DNA from: Lachnospiraceae bacterium
Lineage (GTDB): Bacteria > Bacillota > Clostridia > Lachnospirales > Lachnospiraceae
Length of the DNA: 64,000 nucleotides
NCBI GenBank assembly: GCA_017623295.1
Contig: JAGAPK010000033.1
Coordinates: 1 to 64,000, forward strand
Reading direction: 5' to 3'
The notes beneath the pieces are model-generated. The model made no database searches and was not told the DNA's origin. It saw only the letters and a program-made list of their open reading frames with translations. How positions within the stretch are numbered: position 1 is the first letter of the stretch; every line of letters begins with the position of its first letter. The position numbers and the translations under genes were made by a program. Positions 1 to 8,818 of this stretch are shown here, in pieces.

Positions 1-177
1 GAACAGGCAATTGTGACACAAGGCAATGCCTATCTGATAGGCGAGAATGTAGAAGATGAACTGATAGCATTAGATAATTACTTTTCAGAAAAGTATGGTG
101 ATACTTATTCTTATGAAGTAGTAGATGTACTGGATGGCGACATTTATGTATGGAAGGTACATCTGGACGAACCATAA
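1..177 (+). CDS. C-terminal fragment of an unidentified protein
   Basis: Frame 1 is open from the first base to a TAA at 175-177, giving 58 residues that end in VWKVHLDEP. The start lies outside the window. The fragment is acidic and has no membrane segment or recognisable motif. It could be the soluble tail of a larger membrane or glycosyltransferase-type protein, but that is a guess. About 108 bases separate it from the next gene, and they hold the GGAGG ribosome site of that gene and an AT-rich run. Confidence 0.55.
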   Translation, partial: EQAIVTQGNAYLIGENVEDELIALDNYFSEKYGDTYSYEVVDVLDGDIYVWKVHLDEP

Positions 178-285
178 AGTGGAGATTGCCTTTGGGAGTG
201 GAAAATAGAAAAGTATTGTGATATGATGAAAGTTGTGAAAAAATAAAATTTGTTTTTTGTATTATAAAACGTGGAGGATAGATAG

Positions 286-1110
286 ATGAAAACATTTATT
301 ATTGCAGAAATTGGAATTAATCATAACGGTGATATGGCACTTGCCAAGAAATTGATTGATGCAGCAGTAATTGCAGGATGTGATGCGGTAAAATTCCAGA
401 AGAGAACTGTGGACAAGGTTTATACAAAAGAATATTTGGATGGACCGAGAAAAAGTCCTTGGGGAGAAACCCAGAGAGCGCAGAAGGAAGGCTTGGAATT
501 TGGTAAAGCAGAATATGATGAAATTGATCGTTACTGTAAGAAAAAAGCAATTGCCTGGTATGCTTCTGCATGGGATATTGATTCCCAGAAATTCTTACAG
601 CAGTATGATTGCCAGTACAACAAAGTCGCATCTGCTATGCTTACTAAAGATGAATTGTTGGAAGAAATTGCAAAAGAAGGAAAATATACTTTCATTGCTA
701 CCGGTATGAGTAACTATGATGAAATTGACCATGCAGTAGAAATTTTTAAAAAGCATAATTGTCCATTCGAATTGATGCATTGTAACAGCACATATCCAAT
801 GCCAATAGAAGATGCTAATTTGAAACTGATTCACGTATTGGAAGAGAAGTATCAGTGTAAAGTAGGTTACAGTGGACATGAAGCAGGTACTCTGGTAAGT
901 ACATGTGCCGTTGCTGCCGGAGCAACTTCGATTGAAAGACATATTACTCTTGACAGAAATATGTATGGTTCCGACCAGAAGGCATCTATTGAGCCATATG
1001 AATTATGCAAATTAGTAAAAGATATTCGTGATACAGAGAAAATTATGGGTAACGGCGAAAAAGTATTAAGTGCTGCAGAAGAAGAAGTAAAGAAGAAACT
1101 TAGAGGTTAA
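286..1110 (+). CDS. NeuB-family PEP-condensing synthase lacking the SAF domain
   Basis: NeuB-family enzymes condense phosphoenolpyruvate with an aldose (for example ManNAc) to give a 3-deoxy-ulosonic acid. The start AEIGINHNGD, followed by DAVKFQKR, the central ATGMSNYDEI, MHCNSTYP, VGYSGHEAG and IERHITLDR are the TIM-barrel signatures of the family. NeuB, SpsE and PseI are usually about 340 residues with a C-terminal antifreeze-like SAF domain. This protein stops after 274 residues, right after the barrel, like KdsA in size. GGAGG at 273-277 sets the start. It sits 4 bases before a KdsC-GmhA fusion, so it probably uses a sugar phosphate made by that protein. No NeuA or NeuC is nearby, so ordinary sialic acid synthesis is unlikely. 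Family call sure; substrate unknown. Confidence 0.85.
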   Translation: MKTFIIAEIGINHNGDMALAKKLIDAAVIAGCDAVKFQKRTVDKVYTKEYLDGPRKSPWGETQRAQKEGLEFGKAEYDEIDRYCKKKAIAWYASAWDIDSQKFLQQYDCQYNKVASAMLTKDELLEEIAKEGKYTFIATGMSNYDEIDHAVEIFKKHNCPFELMHCNSTYPMPIEDANLKLIHVLEEKYQCKVGYSGHEAGTLVSTCAVAAGATSIERHITLDRNMYGSDQKASIEPYELCKLVKDIRDTEKIMGNGEKVLSAAEEEVKKKLRG

Positions 1111-1114
1111 TTAA

Positions 1115-2170
1115 ATGATAGAACTGATTGTATTTGATATTGATGGCGTTATCACAGATGGTTCCGTTATCATAGATTCTAATGGAAAAGAACAGAAACA
1201 GATTAACTTAAAAGATATTGATGCTATTTTCGAATTGCACCGCAGAGGATTTAAGCTTGCAGCAATTACAGGTGAAGATACCGAAATCGTTAATTATTTC
1301 GAGAAAAGATTCCCTTGGGAGTATTTCTATCGTGGAAGTAAAACGAAGAAAGAAACCATGCAGCAAATTGAGGCCGGAACCGGAATCAGCAGAGAAAATA
1401 TCTGCTATATTGGAGACGGAAAATATGATGTGGAGCCTTTGACCTATGCAGGGCTTGGTTTGTGTCCCGCGAATGCGATTGATAAGGCGAAAAACGCAGC
1501 AGATATCATACTTCAGAATGATGGTGGAAAAGGTTGTATTTGGGAAATTCTGTCGATTCTGGAAAAGTATAATGACGAAAGCTGTGCGCATAACTACTTT
1601 TTCAGACGTTTGGAAGAACATACGAATATTTTCAAGAAACTGGCATCTGATCAGGAATTGACGGATAAGGTAATGGAGATTGGAGATCGCATTATCGAAA
1701 TCCTGAAAAAAGATGGTGGTCTTTATTTGTGTGGTAACGGTGGAAGTGCGGCAGATGCCCAGCATATTGCCACAGAATTTATCAGCCGTTTCTACAAGGA
1801 ACGTCCGGGATTAAATGCAGAAGCTTTGACAGTAAATACCTCTACTTTGACAGCAATCGGTAATGATTACAGTTATGAGCGTGTATTTGCGCGACAGCTG
1901 GAAGCAAAAGCCAAGCCGGGTGATATTGTAATAGGAATTACGACAAGCGGTACTTCCAAGAATGTATTGGAGGCACTTCGCTATGCCAAAGAGAATGGTA
2001 TGGTAACGGTACTTTTGATGGGTGGATTTGAAAATCCGGAACTGAATGATGAGGCTGATTATATTATTAAAGTACCATCATTGATTACACCAAGAATACA
2101 GGAAGCACATATATTTATTGGACATGTTATTGCAGAGTATGTAGAACACAGGATGTTTGGAGGACAATAA
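1115..2170 (+). CDS. Fused KdsC-type HAD phosphatase and GmhA-type SIS isomerase
   Basis: Two domains are joined in one 351-residue chain. Residues 1 to about 160 are a HAD phosphatase of the KdsC type, with the nucleophile motif FDIDGVITDG at the N terminus and YIGDGKYDVEP as the metal-binding motif. Residues from about 165 to the end are a sedoheptulose-7-phosphate isomerase-like SIS domain, with CGNGGSAADAQHIATEF, STLTAIGNDYSYERVF, TSGTSKNV and QEAHIFIGHVIAE. In known pathways such enzymes isomerise a ketose phosphate to an aldose phosphate and remove phosphate from a ulosonic acid phosphate, before and after a PEP-condensing step. The gene follows the NeuB-like gene by 4 bases, which fits one pathway. 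Actual substrates are inferred. Confidence 0.88.
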   Translation: MIELIVFDIDGVITDGSVIIDSNGKEQKQINLKDIDAIFELHRRGFKLAAITGEDTEIVNYFEKRFPWEYFYRGSKTKKETMQQIEAGTGISRENICYIGDGKYDVEPLTYAGLGLCPANAIDKAKNAADIILQNDGGKGCIWEILSILEKYNDESCAHNYFFRRLEEHTNIFKKLASDQELTDKVMEIGDRIIEILKKDGGLYLCGNGGSAADAQHIATEFISRFYKERPGLNAEALTVNTSTLTAIGNDYSYERVFARQLEAKAKPGDIVIGITTSGTSKNVLEALRYAKENGMVTVLLMGGFENPELNDEADYIIKVPSLITPRIQEAHIFIGHVIAEYVEHRMFGGQ

Positions 2171-2183
2171 GGAGTAAACGGAT

Positions 2184-3020
2184 ATGAATTCTATATTGGA
2201 AAGATATTTAATTTCGGATCAAGTTTGTATTATAACCGGAGGGGCAGGTTTGCTTGGAAAGAAGCATGCCGAAGCAGTTCTGGCAGGAAACGGTATACCG
2301 GTATTACTTGATATTTCGGATGAAGCACTGCAGAAGGCACAGAAAGAATTGTGCGAACGTTACCCGGAAGCTAAGATAGAGTGTTTTAAGGCAGATATCA
2401 CCAAAGAAGAAGAACTGGTTGCAATTCGGGAAACATTGCTTGACAGATATGGGCACATTGACATTTTAATCAATAATGCAGCCAATAATCCGAAAATGGA
2501 AGAAAAATCAGCAAATCTCGGAAATATTCGTTTCGACAATTTCCCGATGGATATCTGGATGGGCGATATCGCTGTTGGACTAACAGGTGCTTTTCTTTGT
2601 TCTAAAGTATTCGGAAAAGCAATGGAAGACCAGAAGAAAGGGGTTATTTTAAATATTTCTTCTGATTTAGGTATTATTGCACCGGATCAGAGAATCTATC
2701 GTAAAGATGGTGTCAAAGAAGAAGACCAGACGATCAAACCGGTAACTTACTCCGTAATCAAGCATGGTCTGCTTGGCTTAACAAAATATCTTGCTACTTA
2801 TTGGGCAAATAAGAATATCCGTGTAAATGCAATATGTCCGGCAGGTGTAGAGAACGGTCAGAATGAAGAATTCATGAAAAAACTGACGAATCTGGTGCCG
2901 ATGGGCAGAATGGCGAATGTAGAAGAGTATCAGTGTACAGTATTGTATATGATATCGGAAGCAAGTTCTTATATGACAGGTTCTACTGTGATTATCGATG
3001 GCGGAAGAACATGCTGGTAG
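2184..3020 (+). CDS. SDR-family oxidoreductase (PtmA-like)
   Basis: Classical short-chain dehydrogenase of 278 residues. The nucleotide-binding loop TGGAGLLG lies at about residues 18-25, NNAANNPK follows the Rossmann strand, NISS supplies the catalytic serine, and YSVIK gives Tyr189 and Lys193. The C terminus ends in TGSTVIIDGG, typical of the family. Similar proteins occur in flagellin- and surface-glycan clusters under the name PtmA, where they oxidise or reduce a sugar intermediate. It lies 13 bases after the KdsC-GmhA fusion with AAGGAG upstream. The substrate is unknown. Family assignment is firm; role in the neighbouring sugar-acid pathway is inferred from context. Confidence 0.85.
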   Translation: MNSILERYLISDQVCIITGGAGLLGKKHAEAVLAGNGIPVLLDISDEALQKAQKELCERYPEAKIECFKADITKEEELVAIRETLLDRYGHIDILINNAANNPKMEEKSANLGNIRFDNFPMDIWMGDIAVGLTGAFLCSKVFGKAMEDQKKGVILNISSDLGIIAPDQRIYRKDGVKEEDQTIKPVTYSVIKHGLLGLTKYLATYWANKNIRVNAICPAGVENGQNEEFMKKLTNLVPMGRMANVEEYQCTVLYMISEASSYMTGSTVIIDGGRTCW

Positions 3021-3030
3021 GAGAAGTGTG

Positions 3031-3816
3031 ATGAAGATTGGATTCATGCAGGGTAGATTAACCGAAAAAAATGGTTTTTTTCCACAAACATTCCCTCAAA
3101 ACGAATGGGAGAAAGAGTTTGAAATGGCATCAACGCTGGGCTTTTCTTGTATGGAATGGATGTTTAATGCGGATGGATGGGAGAAAAATCCGATTATAAC
3201 AGACGAGGGCATTGAGGCAATATTAAACAGGTGCGAACTTACCGGAATTAAAGTTAGTGGCATCTGTGTCAATTATTATATGAAAGAAAGCATTTATGAT
3301 GATAAGACAGATATTTTATCCAGACTTATAAACAGTGCAAAGAAAATAGGTTGTAAGAATATTATTTTGCCTTTGTTCGAAGCAAGTGACATAGAAACCT
3401 ATGGCGAAGACGGTTTTGCTATTCTGGAGAAAATCTGCAATAAAGTAGTGGATGATGAAGTACAGATCCTATTAGAAACAGATATTTCTATGGAGAAAGC
3501 GGCAGAATTTTGTAATCGTTTTTCGGGTAATGTCGGCATCTGTTATGATATTGGAAATGCGACCGGACTCGGAAAAGATGCTGTTTATGAGATAGAGAAA
3601 TATGGACAGGCTATCAAGAATGTGCATTTGAAGGATAAAAAGAAAGGTGGAACAACTGTGTTGCTTGGCATGGGAGATGCCCCTTTTGCAGAGTGTTTCA
3701 GACAACTTGAAAAGATAAATTATCAAGGCTGTTTTATTTTGGAATCATATTATGAAAAGGCTGTAGAAGATACGAAACAAAATTTTGAATATATAAAGGA
3801 CATATTAGGATTATGA
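3031..3816 (+). CDS. TIM-barrel sugar isomerase/epimerase-like protein
   Basis: Xylose-isomerase-like (AP-endonuclease family 2) TIM barrel of 261 residues. MKIGFMQGRL at the start, ISGICVNYY-like second strand, ILLETD, CYDIGNATGLG, NVHLKDKK and FILESYYE are the positions where this family places its metal ligands (Glu, Asp, His, Glu). An upstream in-frame ATG at 2998 lies inside the previous gene; the ATG at 3031, preceded by GGAGAAG, is the better start. The product would isomerise or epimerise a sugar or sugar acid in the cytoplasm. Its end overlaps the next gene by 4 bases, implying translational coupling with the Gfo/Idh oxidoreductase, a frequent partner of such isomerases. Confidence 0.8.
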   Translation: MKIGFMQGRLTEKNGFFPQTFPQNEWEKEFEMASTLGFSCMEWMFNADGWEKNPIITDEGIEAILNRCELTGIKVSGICVNYYMKESIYDDKTDILSRLINSAKKIGCKNIILPLFEASDIETYGEDGFAILEKICNKVVDDEVQILLETDISMEKAAEFCNRFSGNVGICYDIGNATGLGKDAVYEIEKYGQAIKNVHLKDKKKGGTTVLLGMGDAPFAECFRQLEKINYQGCFILESYYEKAVEDTKQNFEYIKDILGL

Positions 3817-4847
3817 AAATTTTATTGATTGGACTGGGTAGCGCCGGACAGCGTCACATGAGAAATTTGAAACGTATTTTAGGTGAAGAAGTAGAATTTA
3901 TCGCTTATAGAGTACGAAAACTTAATCGACTTTTTGATGATAATCTCAATGTTGTAGAAGGACAGAGTGTAGGAGAGGCATATCATATTAAAGAGTTTGA
4001 TGATTTGGAGAAAGCACTGGATGAAAAACCGGATATTGCTTTTATCTCTAATCCGAATAGCATGCATATTCAGTGTGCGCTTCAGGTAGCTAAAAGAGGA
4101 ATTGATATTTTCTTAGAAAAACCGGTGTCCAACAATATGGAAGGTATTGATGAACTCCAAAAAATTGTGAAAGAAAAGCAATTGGTAGTGTATGTAGGAT
4201 ATCAGATGCGTCTGCATCCATGTATTCTGAAATTAAAAAATGACATTGAAAATAATCAGATTGGAAAAATTGTTTCTGTCGATTGTCAGATGGGTGAGCT
4301 TTTAACCCGTATGCATAAATATGAAGATTACAGACATATGAATGAGTCCAAGAAATCAACAGGTGGTGGAGTAGTCCTTTGTCAGATTCATGAGTTGGAT
4401 TATTTATACTGGGTTTTTGGTATGCCGACAGAAATTTTCAGTATTGGTGGAAAATACAGTGATTTGGAAATTGAAGTAGAAGACGGAGCAACTACACTGT
4501 GCAAATATGAAAAGGATGGGTATACATTCCCAATCGTGATTCATCAGGACTTTTTGCAGACTCCGCCTGTAAGAAAATGTAAGGTAATTGGAACTGAAGG
4601 TCAGATAGAACTGGATTTATTGCAGAACGAATATACATTATATACAAGGGAAGCAGTCAGAGAAGAACGATATGTTAATTTTACCAGAAATGATATGTTC
4701 ATCGAAGAAGTAAAAAGATTTTTGGAATATGTCAAAACAAGAAAACAGGAAACATTAACATTAGACGATGGACTTGGAAGTTTAAAAATTGCATTAGCAA
4801 TTAAAGAATCCATGAATGCAGGTATGCCGGTTAAATTGGAAAAATAA
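3813..4847 (+). CDS. Gfo/Idh/MocA-family oxidoreductase
   Basis: NAD(P)-dependent sugar oxidoreductase of 344 residues. The N-terminal Rossmann motif GLGSAG sits at residues 7-12, and EKPVSNN at about 102-108 carries the lysine conserved in this family. The C-terminal half is the alpha/beta substrate domain, with HELDYLYWVFG providing a typical His. The ATG overlaps the stop of the upstream isomerase gene (ATGA). These enzymes oxidise or reduce a hydroxyl or keto group on sugars, nucleotide sugars or inositols. Substrate unknown, but the tight coupling suggests that it acts with the TIM-barrel protein. Confidence 0.85.
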   Translation: MKILLIGLGSAGQRHMRNLKRILGEEVEFIAYRVRKLNRLFDDNLNVVEGQSVGEAYHIKEFDDLEKALDEKPDIAFISNPNSMHIQCALQVAKRGIDIFLEKPVSNNMEGIDELQKIVKEKQLVVYVGYQMRLHPCILKLKNDIENNQIGKIVSVDCQMGELLTRMHKYEDYRHMNESKKSTGGGVVLCQIHELDYLYWVFGMPTEIFSIGGKYSDLEIEVEDGATTLCKYEKDGYTFPIVIHQDFLQTPPVRKCKVIGTEGQIELDLLQNEYTLYTREAVREERYVNFTRNDMFIEEVKRFLEYVKTRKQETLTLDDGLGSLKIALAIKESMNAGMPVKLEK

Positions 4848-4878
4848 ATTTTTTTGGAACCGGATGAAAGGATAAAAA

Positions 4879-6639
4879 ATGAAATTATCAGATTATGTAT
4901 GGGATTATGTGAGTAAATTAGGTGTTAAACATGTATTTATGTTCCCGGGTGGCGGTGCAATGCACTTAGTAGATTCTTTAGGGAAAAATCAGGATATGGA
5001 ATATGTTACTTTGTTACACGAACAGGCATGTGCGATGGCAGCAGAAACTTATTCCAGAATCGATTATAATTTAGGGGTTGCGCTTGTGACAACCGGACCG
5101 GGTGGAACAAATACTGTAACAGGTGTTGCTGCCGCGTGGTTGGAATCTACACCTATGCTTATTGTTTCAGGACAGGCCAAAACGGAAGATTTGAAAGATG
5201 GTTATGGAGTGAGACAGCGTGGTAATCAGGAAATTGGTATCGTAGATGTAGTATCATCTATTACCAAATATGCAGTTACAGTTAAGAATCCTAATCAGAT
5301 TAAATATCATTTGGACAGAGCAGTATATGAAGCTAAAAATGGCAGACCGGGCCCTGTCTGGCTGGACATCCCATTAGATGTTCAGGCGGCAGAGATTGAT
5401 GTGGAAAAACTGGAATCTTACGCTCCCGAAACAGTGAAGGATGAGATATGTGAAAAGCTTCATGAGCAGGTAGCAAAGACGGTTGAACTTCTGAAAAATG
5501 CGAAACGTCCTGTTATCATTGCTGGTCAGGGCATTGAGAGAAATAACGGAAAAGAAGCTTTTAGAGAATTGATTGAGAAGTTGCAGATACCAACACTTTT
5601 TAGTTGGATTGCAGTAGAATTGCTGGCTCATGACCATCCGTGTAATCTTGGCAAACCCGGAATGGTAGCACCTAGATATTCCAATTTTGCCATGCAGGAT
5701 TCCGACCTTATTATCGCGATTGGAACCAGACTTGACCCTGCTATGGTTGGATATAATCCGGATGATTTTGCACCGGGAGCACAAAAGGTAATTGTGGATA
5801 TTGATGTTAATGAACTTAATAAGTTCAAATTTGATATTGATTTAAAAGTGCAGGCTGATGCGACAGCTTTTGTTAAAGAATTATTGGAGCAGATAAAAGA
5901 GATTCAGTTGGATGCTTCCGTTTCAGATTGGTTAAAACAGTGTCAGGAATGGAGAAACCAATATCCGGTTGTGTTAGATGAGTTTAAGAAAGATGAGGGA
6001 GCAGTCAATCCATATTTCTTCATTGATACTTTATCTGACAAGCTGGCAGATGATGATGTAGTTATGCCGGGAAGTTCCGGTGCCGGAATTGATGTATTCT
6101 GGATGTGTATAAAAAACAGAAAAGATCAGAGAATGTTAGCAACCGGTTCTTTGGGATCTATGGGATATGGTATTCCGGCAGCAATTGGTGCATGTCTTGC
6201 TTCCGGTAAAAGAACGATTTGCGTAGAAGGTGATGGCAGTCTTCAGTTAAATATTCAGGAGCTGGCAAGTATCAAAGGAATGAATCTGCCGATTAAGATT
6301 TTTGTAAACGGAAACGGTGGATACCTTTCTATTATGAATATGCAGCGCAATCACTTTGGAGGTAACTTTGTTGGTGCAAATGATACCAGTCATTTGTATA
6401 TTCCGGATATTGTAAAAGTAGCACAGGCTTACGGATTAAAGACGTTTGAGATAAAAACGCATGAAGAAACGGCTGGTGTGATTTCACAGGCTCTGGAAGC
6501 AGAAGGACCAACTTTATGCTATGTGCATATGAAAGATGATATTCCGATTCAGCCAAAGGTTATGTCACGAGTAGCAGAAAATGGTTCGATGGTTTCAGGA
6601 ACATTAAGGGATTTGTGGCCGTTTTTGGATGAAAACTAA
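4879..6639 (+). CDS. ThDP-dependent enzyme, acetolactate-synthase fold, YerE-like
   Basis: Full-length (586 residues) thiamine diphosphate enzyme with the three domains of the acetohydroxyacid synthase fold. LLHEQACAMAAE carries the catalytic Glu48, TTGPGGTNT follows, and EGDGSLQLNIQEL is the ThDP-Mg site, with NGNGG close behind. Relatives inside polysaccharide clusters include YerE, which adds a two-carbon branch from pyruvate to CDP-4-keto-3,6-dideoxyglucose. The window also holds rfbF, rfbG and rfbH, which would supply that substrate, so a YerE-like role is plausible. A role in the adjacent ulosonic-acid-like pathway, or a plain decarboxylase, cannot be excluded. It is not likely to be the biosynthetic IlvB, since no IlvN, IlvC or IlvD is nearby. 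Confidence 0.85.
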   Translation: MKLSDYVWDYVSKLGVKHVFMFPGGGAMHLVDSLGKNQDMEYVTLLHEQACAMAAETYSRIDYNLGVALVTTGPGGTNTVTGVAAAWLESTPMLIVSGQAKTEDLKDGYGVRQRGNQEIGIVDVVSSITKYAVTVKNPNQIKYHLDRAVYEAKNGRPGPVWLDIPLDVQAAEIDVEKLESYAPETVKDEICEKLHEQVAKTVELLKNAKRPVIIAGQGIERNNGKEAFRELIEKLQIPTLFSWIAVELLAHDHPCNLGKPGMVAPRYSNFAMQDSDLIIAIGTRLDPAMVGYNPDDFAPGAQKVIVDIDVNELNKFKFDIDLKVQADATAFVKELLEQIKEIQLDASVSDWLKQCQEWRNQYPVVLDEFKKDEGAVNPYFFIDTLSDKLADDDVVMPGSSGAGIDVFWMCIKNRKDQRMLATGSLGSMGYGIPAAIGACLASGKRTICVEGDGSLQLNIQELASIKGMNLPIKIFVNGNGGYLSIMNMQRNHFGGNFVGANDTSHLYIPDIVKVAQAYGLKTFEIKTHEETAGVISQALEAEGPTLCYVHMKDDIPIQPKVMSRVAENGSMVSGTLRDLWPFLDEN

Positions 6640-6668
6640 ATTGTCCTATAAAAAGATGGGAGAATAGA

Positions 6669-7892
6669 ATGAAATTTGCGAATTTGATAGCCCAAGGAAA
6701 TAGCGAAAGAAATTATGGCGACGATATACAAATGCATGCCATAAGAGTTTTGTATGACTATATGGGAATTGACTATAATGATGTTGTCCGCATTACGGTA
6801 AGTGATTTATTTAATTATGATGGGGATGAATATCTGGTAGTTCCGATTAATAATCCTTTTTGGGGTGTATATCCTAAACTTTCTCCAAAGATTTTACCGG
6901 TATATCTGGGCATCAGTGTTTTGAATGATTCAGCAGCTGAAAGCTTGAAGTGGAAAGAGTTTGAACCAATTGGATGCAGAGATCAGCATACTTTTGATTT
7001 GATAAGAGCACGGGGGATTCAGACGTATCTGAACGGTTGTATGACCTTAACGTTGCCAAAAGCAAAAGATCGTTCTAAAGCAGATAAGGTTTATATTGTA
7101 GATGTCAGCGATGAATTGCTGGAGAAGATTCCGGAGGAGTTGAAGGAATCAGCTGTTTATCAAACTCAGCAAATTTGGGGACGGGAAGTCACAGAAGAAG
7201 AATCATTGGCAGCTTATGAGGAATATCAAAGAGAAGCAAAGCTGGTAATTACCTCCAGACTTCATTGTGCAGTTCCGTGTCTGGCTTTCGGAATACCTGT
7301 TATTCTGGCAATGAAAGAAATCTCTTTTAGAATGGGCTGGCTTCATAAATTGATTCCGATTTATGATGAAGAGCATTTTGACGAGATTGATTGGAATCCA
7401 CAACCGCTTGAGATAGAAGATTTGAAGGAAGCCATTCGGGAGAATGCTGCGAAAAGAGTGCGGGAAACGTGGGATAAGTACTATTCCCAATATAGAATTA
7501 GTGAGATATATGAAGATAAAAATTTCAAACCGACTTTGATTGAAGGTATGAACGAACCAATTAATTATTTGAAAAGTAATTGGGTAGAGGAAGATGCCCA
7601 CAAATATATGCTTTGGGGAGTTGTTCAAACCGCAGAGAGTCTGTATCAGTATATTTCAGAGCATTATCCAAATGCAGAATTAGTTGGAGTTATTGATGCA
7701 TATAAAACATTGGAATTTCATGGAATGACAACTGGTAAATTAGAATTACTTGAAAATCTGAGTGACGATGTAACTATATTTGTCACAGCCGAGAAGGCGA
7801 GTTTTATGGCACTAGAAACTTTTAAGGAATTAGGCATAAAGAATTATGTAATATGTTGGAAAAATAGAAATAGCAAAATGCAGGAAGCATAA
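6669..7892 (+). CDS. Polysaccharide pyruvyl-transferase family protein with extra C-terminal domain
   Basis: Residues 1 to about 290 fit the polysaccharide pyruvyl transferase (CsaB-like) family. NYGDDIQMHAIR near the N terminus is the glycine-rich first loop, and VITSRLHCAVPCLAFGIPVI is the conserved C-terminal signature with the SRLH motif. Such enzymes transfer a pyruvyl ketal from PEP to a surface sugar. The last 100 residues (from about YLKSNWVEED) form an additional alpha/beta segment with HKYMLWGVVQTAESL and a later VTIFVTAEK strand, resembling a small nucleotide- or CoA-binding-type fold. I do not recognise its function. It lies 29 bases after the ThDP gene, in the same direction. Confidence 0.75.
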   Translation: MKFANLIAQGNSERNYGDDIQMHAIRVLYDYMGIDYNDVVRITVSDLFNYDGDEYLVVPINNPFWGVYPKLSPKILPVYLGISVLNDSAAESLKWKEFEPIGCRDQHTFDLIRARGIQTYLNGCMTLTLPKAKDRSKADKVYIVDVSDELLEKIPEELKESAVYQTQQIWGREVTEEESLAAYEEYQREAKLVITSRLHCAVPCLAFGIPVILAMKEISFRMGWLHKLIPIYDEEHFDEIDWNPQPLEIEDLKEAIRENAAKRVRETWDKYYSQYRISEIYEDKNFKPTLIEGMNEPINYLKSNWVEEDAHKYMLWGVVQTAESLYQYISEHYPNAELVGVIDAYKTLEFHGMTTGKLELLENLSDDVTIFVTAEKASFMALETFKELGIKNYVICWKNRNSKMQEA

Positions 7893-7912
7893 GATTATTT
7901 TGGAGTGATAAC

Positions 7913-8788
7913 TTGGCAAAAAAAGTATTGATTACGGGAGCATCCGGTTTTATTGGTAAAAACCTGTTAGAGGGTCTTGCGGAAGATTATGCGGTTTATG
8001 CACCCGGCAGAAATGAACTGAATCTGCTTGAACAGGAGAGCGTAGAACGTTATTTAGAAAAGAATCAGTTTGATGTTATTATTCATTCGGCAAACACAAA
8101 TAATACCAGAAATAAGCAGACAACGGCTTATGATTCATTAGATGGTAATTTACGAATGTTTTTTAATCTGGAAAGATGTCATGATTCTTTCGGGAAAATG
8201 TACTATTTTGGTTCCGGAGCAGAATACGATAATCGACATTATTCTCCTTCTATGAAAGAAGAATATTTCGGGACCTATATGCCTCAGGATTCTTATGGTT
8301 TTTCGAAATATATTATGTCCAGGACTTGTGAAAACAGTAAAAATATATATGATTTACGTCTGTTTGGTGTATATGGAAAATATGAGGAATGGGAAAGAAG
8401 ATTTATTTCCAATGCTATTTGCAGAGTTTTAAAAGGCAAAGATATTACGATACGACAAAATGTCTACTTTGATTATTTATGGATAGACGATTTGGTTGAT
8501 ATTATGAAGTGGTTTATTGAACATGAACCGAAGCATAAACAGTACAATGTATGCAGAGGCAGCAAAATTGATTTGTACAGTCTTGCGGGAATTGTAAAAG
8601 AAACCTTGAGCAGTAATTGTGATATCCTGGTGGGAGAGGAAGGTTTAAAGCCGGAGTATACAGGTGATAACAGAAGATTATTACAGGAATTAGGCAGTTA
8701 CTCTTTTACTGGATTTGAAGAATCTATTCGTGATTTATGTGATTATTATAAGAAGCATATTGAGTTGATTCAGGAAGAACTGCTCTAG
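7913..8788 (+). CDS. NAD-dependent epimerase/dehydratase (extended SDR), TTG start
   Basis: Extended short-chain dehydrogenase of 291 residues. VLITGASGFIGKNLLEGL is the N-terminal NAD(P)-binding loop and YGFSK gives the catalytic Tyr and Lys. RLFGVYG and FDYLWIDDLVDI match the C-terminal substrate region of nucleotide-sugar reductases and epimerases. The start is a TTG at 7913, placed by GGAG at 7902-7905; no ATG fits. Family members act as CDP-abequose, CDP-paratose or yersiniose reductases after RfbH, so it could be the 4-keto reductase of the CDP-dideoxy sugar pathway encoded further right. That is inference; other nucleotide sugars are possible. Confidence 0.78.
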   Translation: MAKKVLITGASGFIGKNLLEGLAEDYAVYAPGRNELNLLEQESVERYLEKNQFDVIIHSANTNNTRNKQTTAYDSLDGNLRMFFNLERCHDSFGKMYYFGSGAEYDNRHYSPSMKEEYFGTYMPQDSYGFSKYIMSRTCENSKNIYDLRLFGVYGKYEEWERRFISNAICRVLKGKDITIRQNVYFDYLWIDDLVDIMKWFIEHEPKHKQYNVCRGSKIDLYSLAGIVKETLSSNCDILVGEEGLKPEYTGDNRRLLQELGSYSFTGFEESIRDLCDYYKKHIELIQEELL

Positions 8789-8818
8789 ATGAACGTGTGG
8801 AAATTGAAAGTGGAGAAT

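Noticed and set aside
1208-1765. Minus-strand frame of 185 codons opposite the KdsC-GmhA gene
   Set aside because: Covers the strongly conserved phosphatase and isomerase motifs on the + strand; no recognisable product.
2998-3030. Earlier start for the TIM-barrel isomerase inside the SDR gene
   Set aside because: The ATG at 3031 has GGAGAAG upstream and begins at the conserved first strand.
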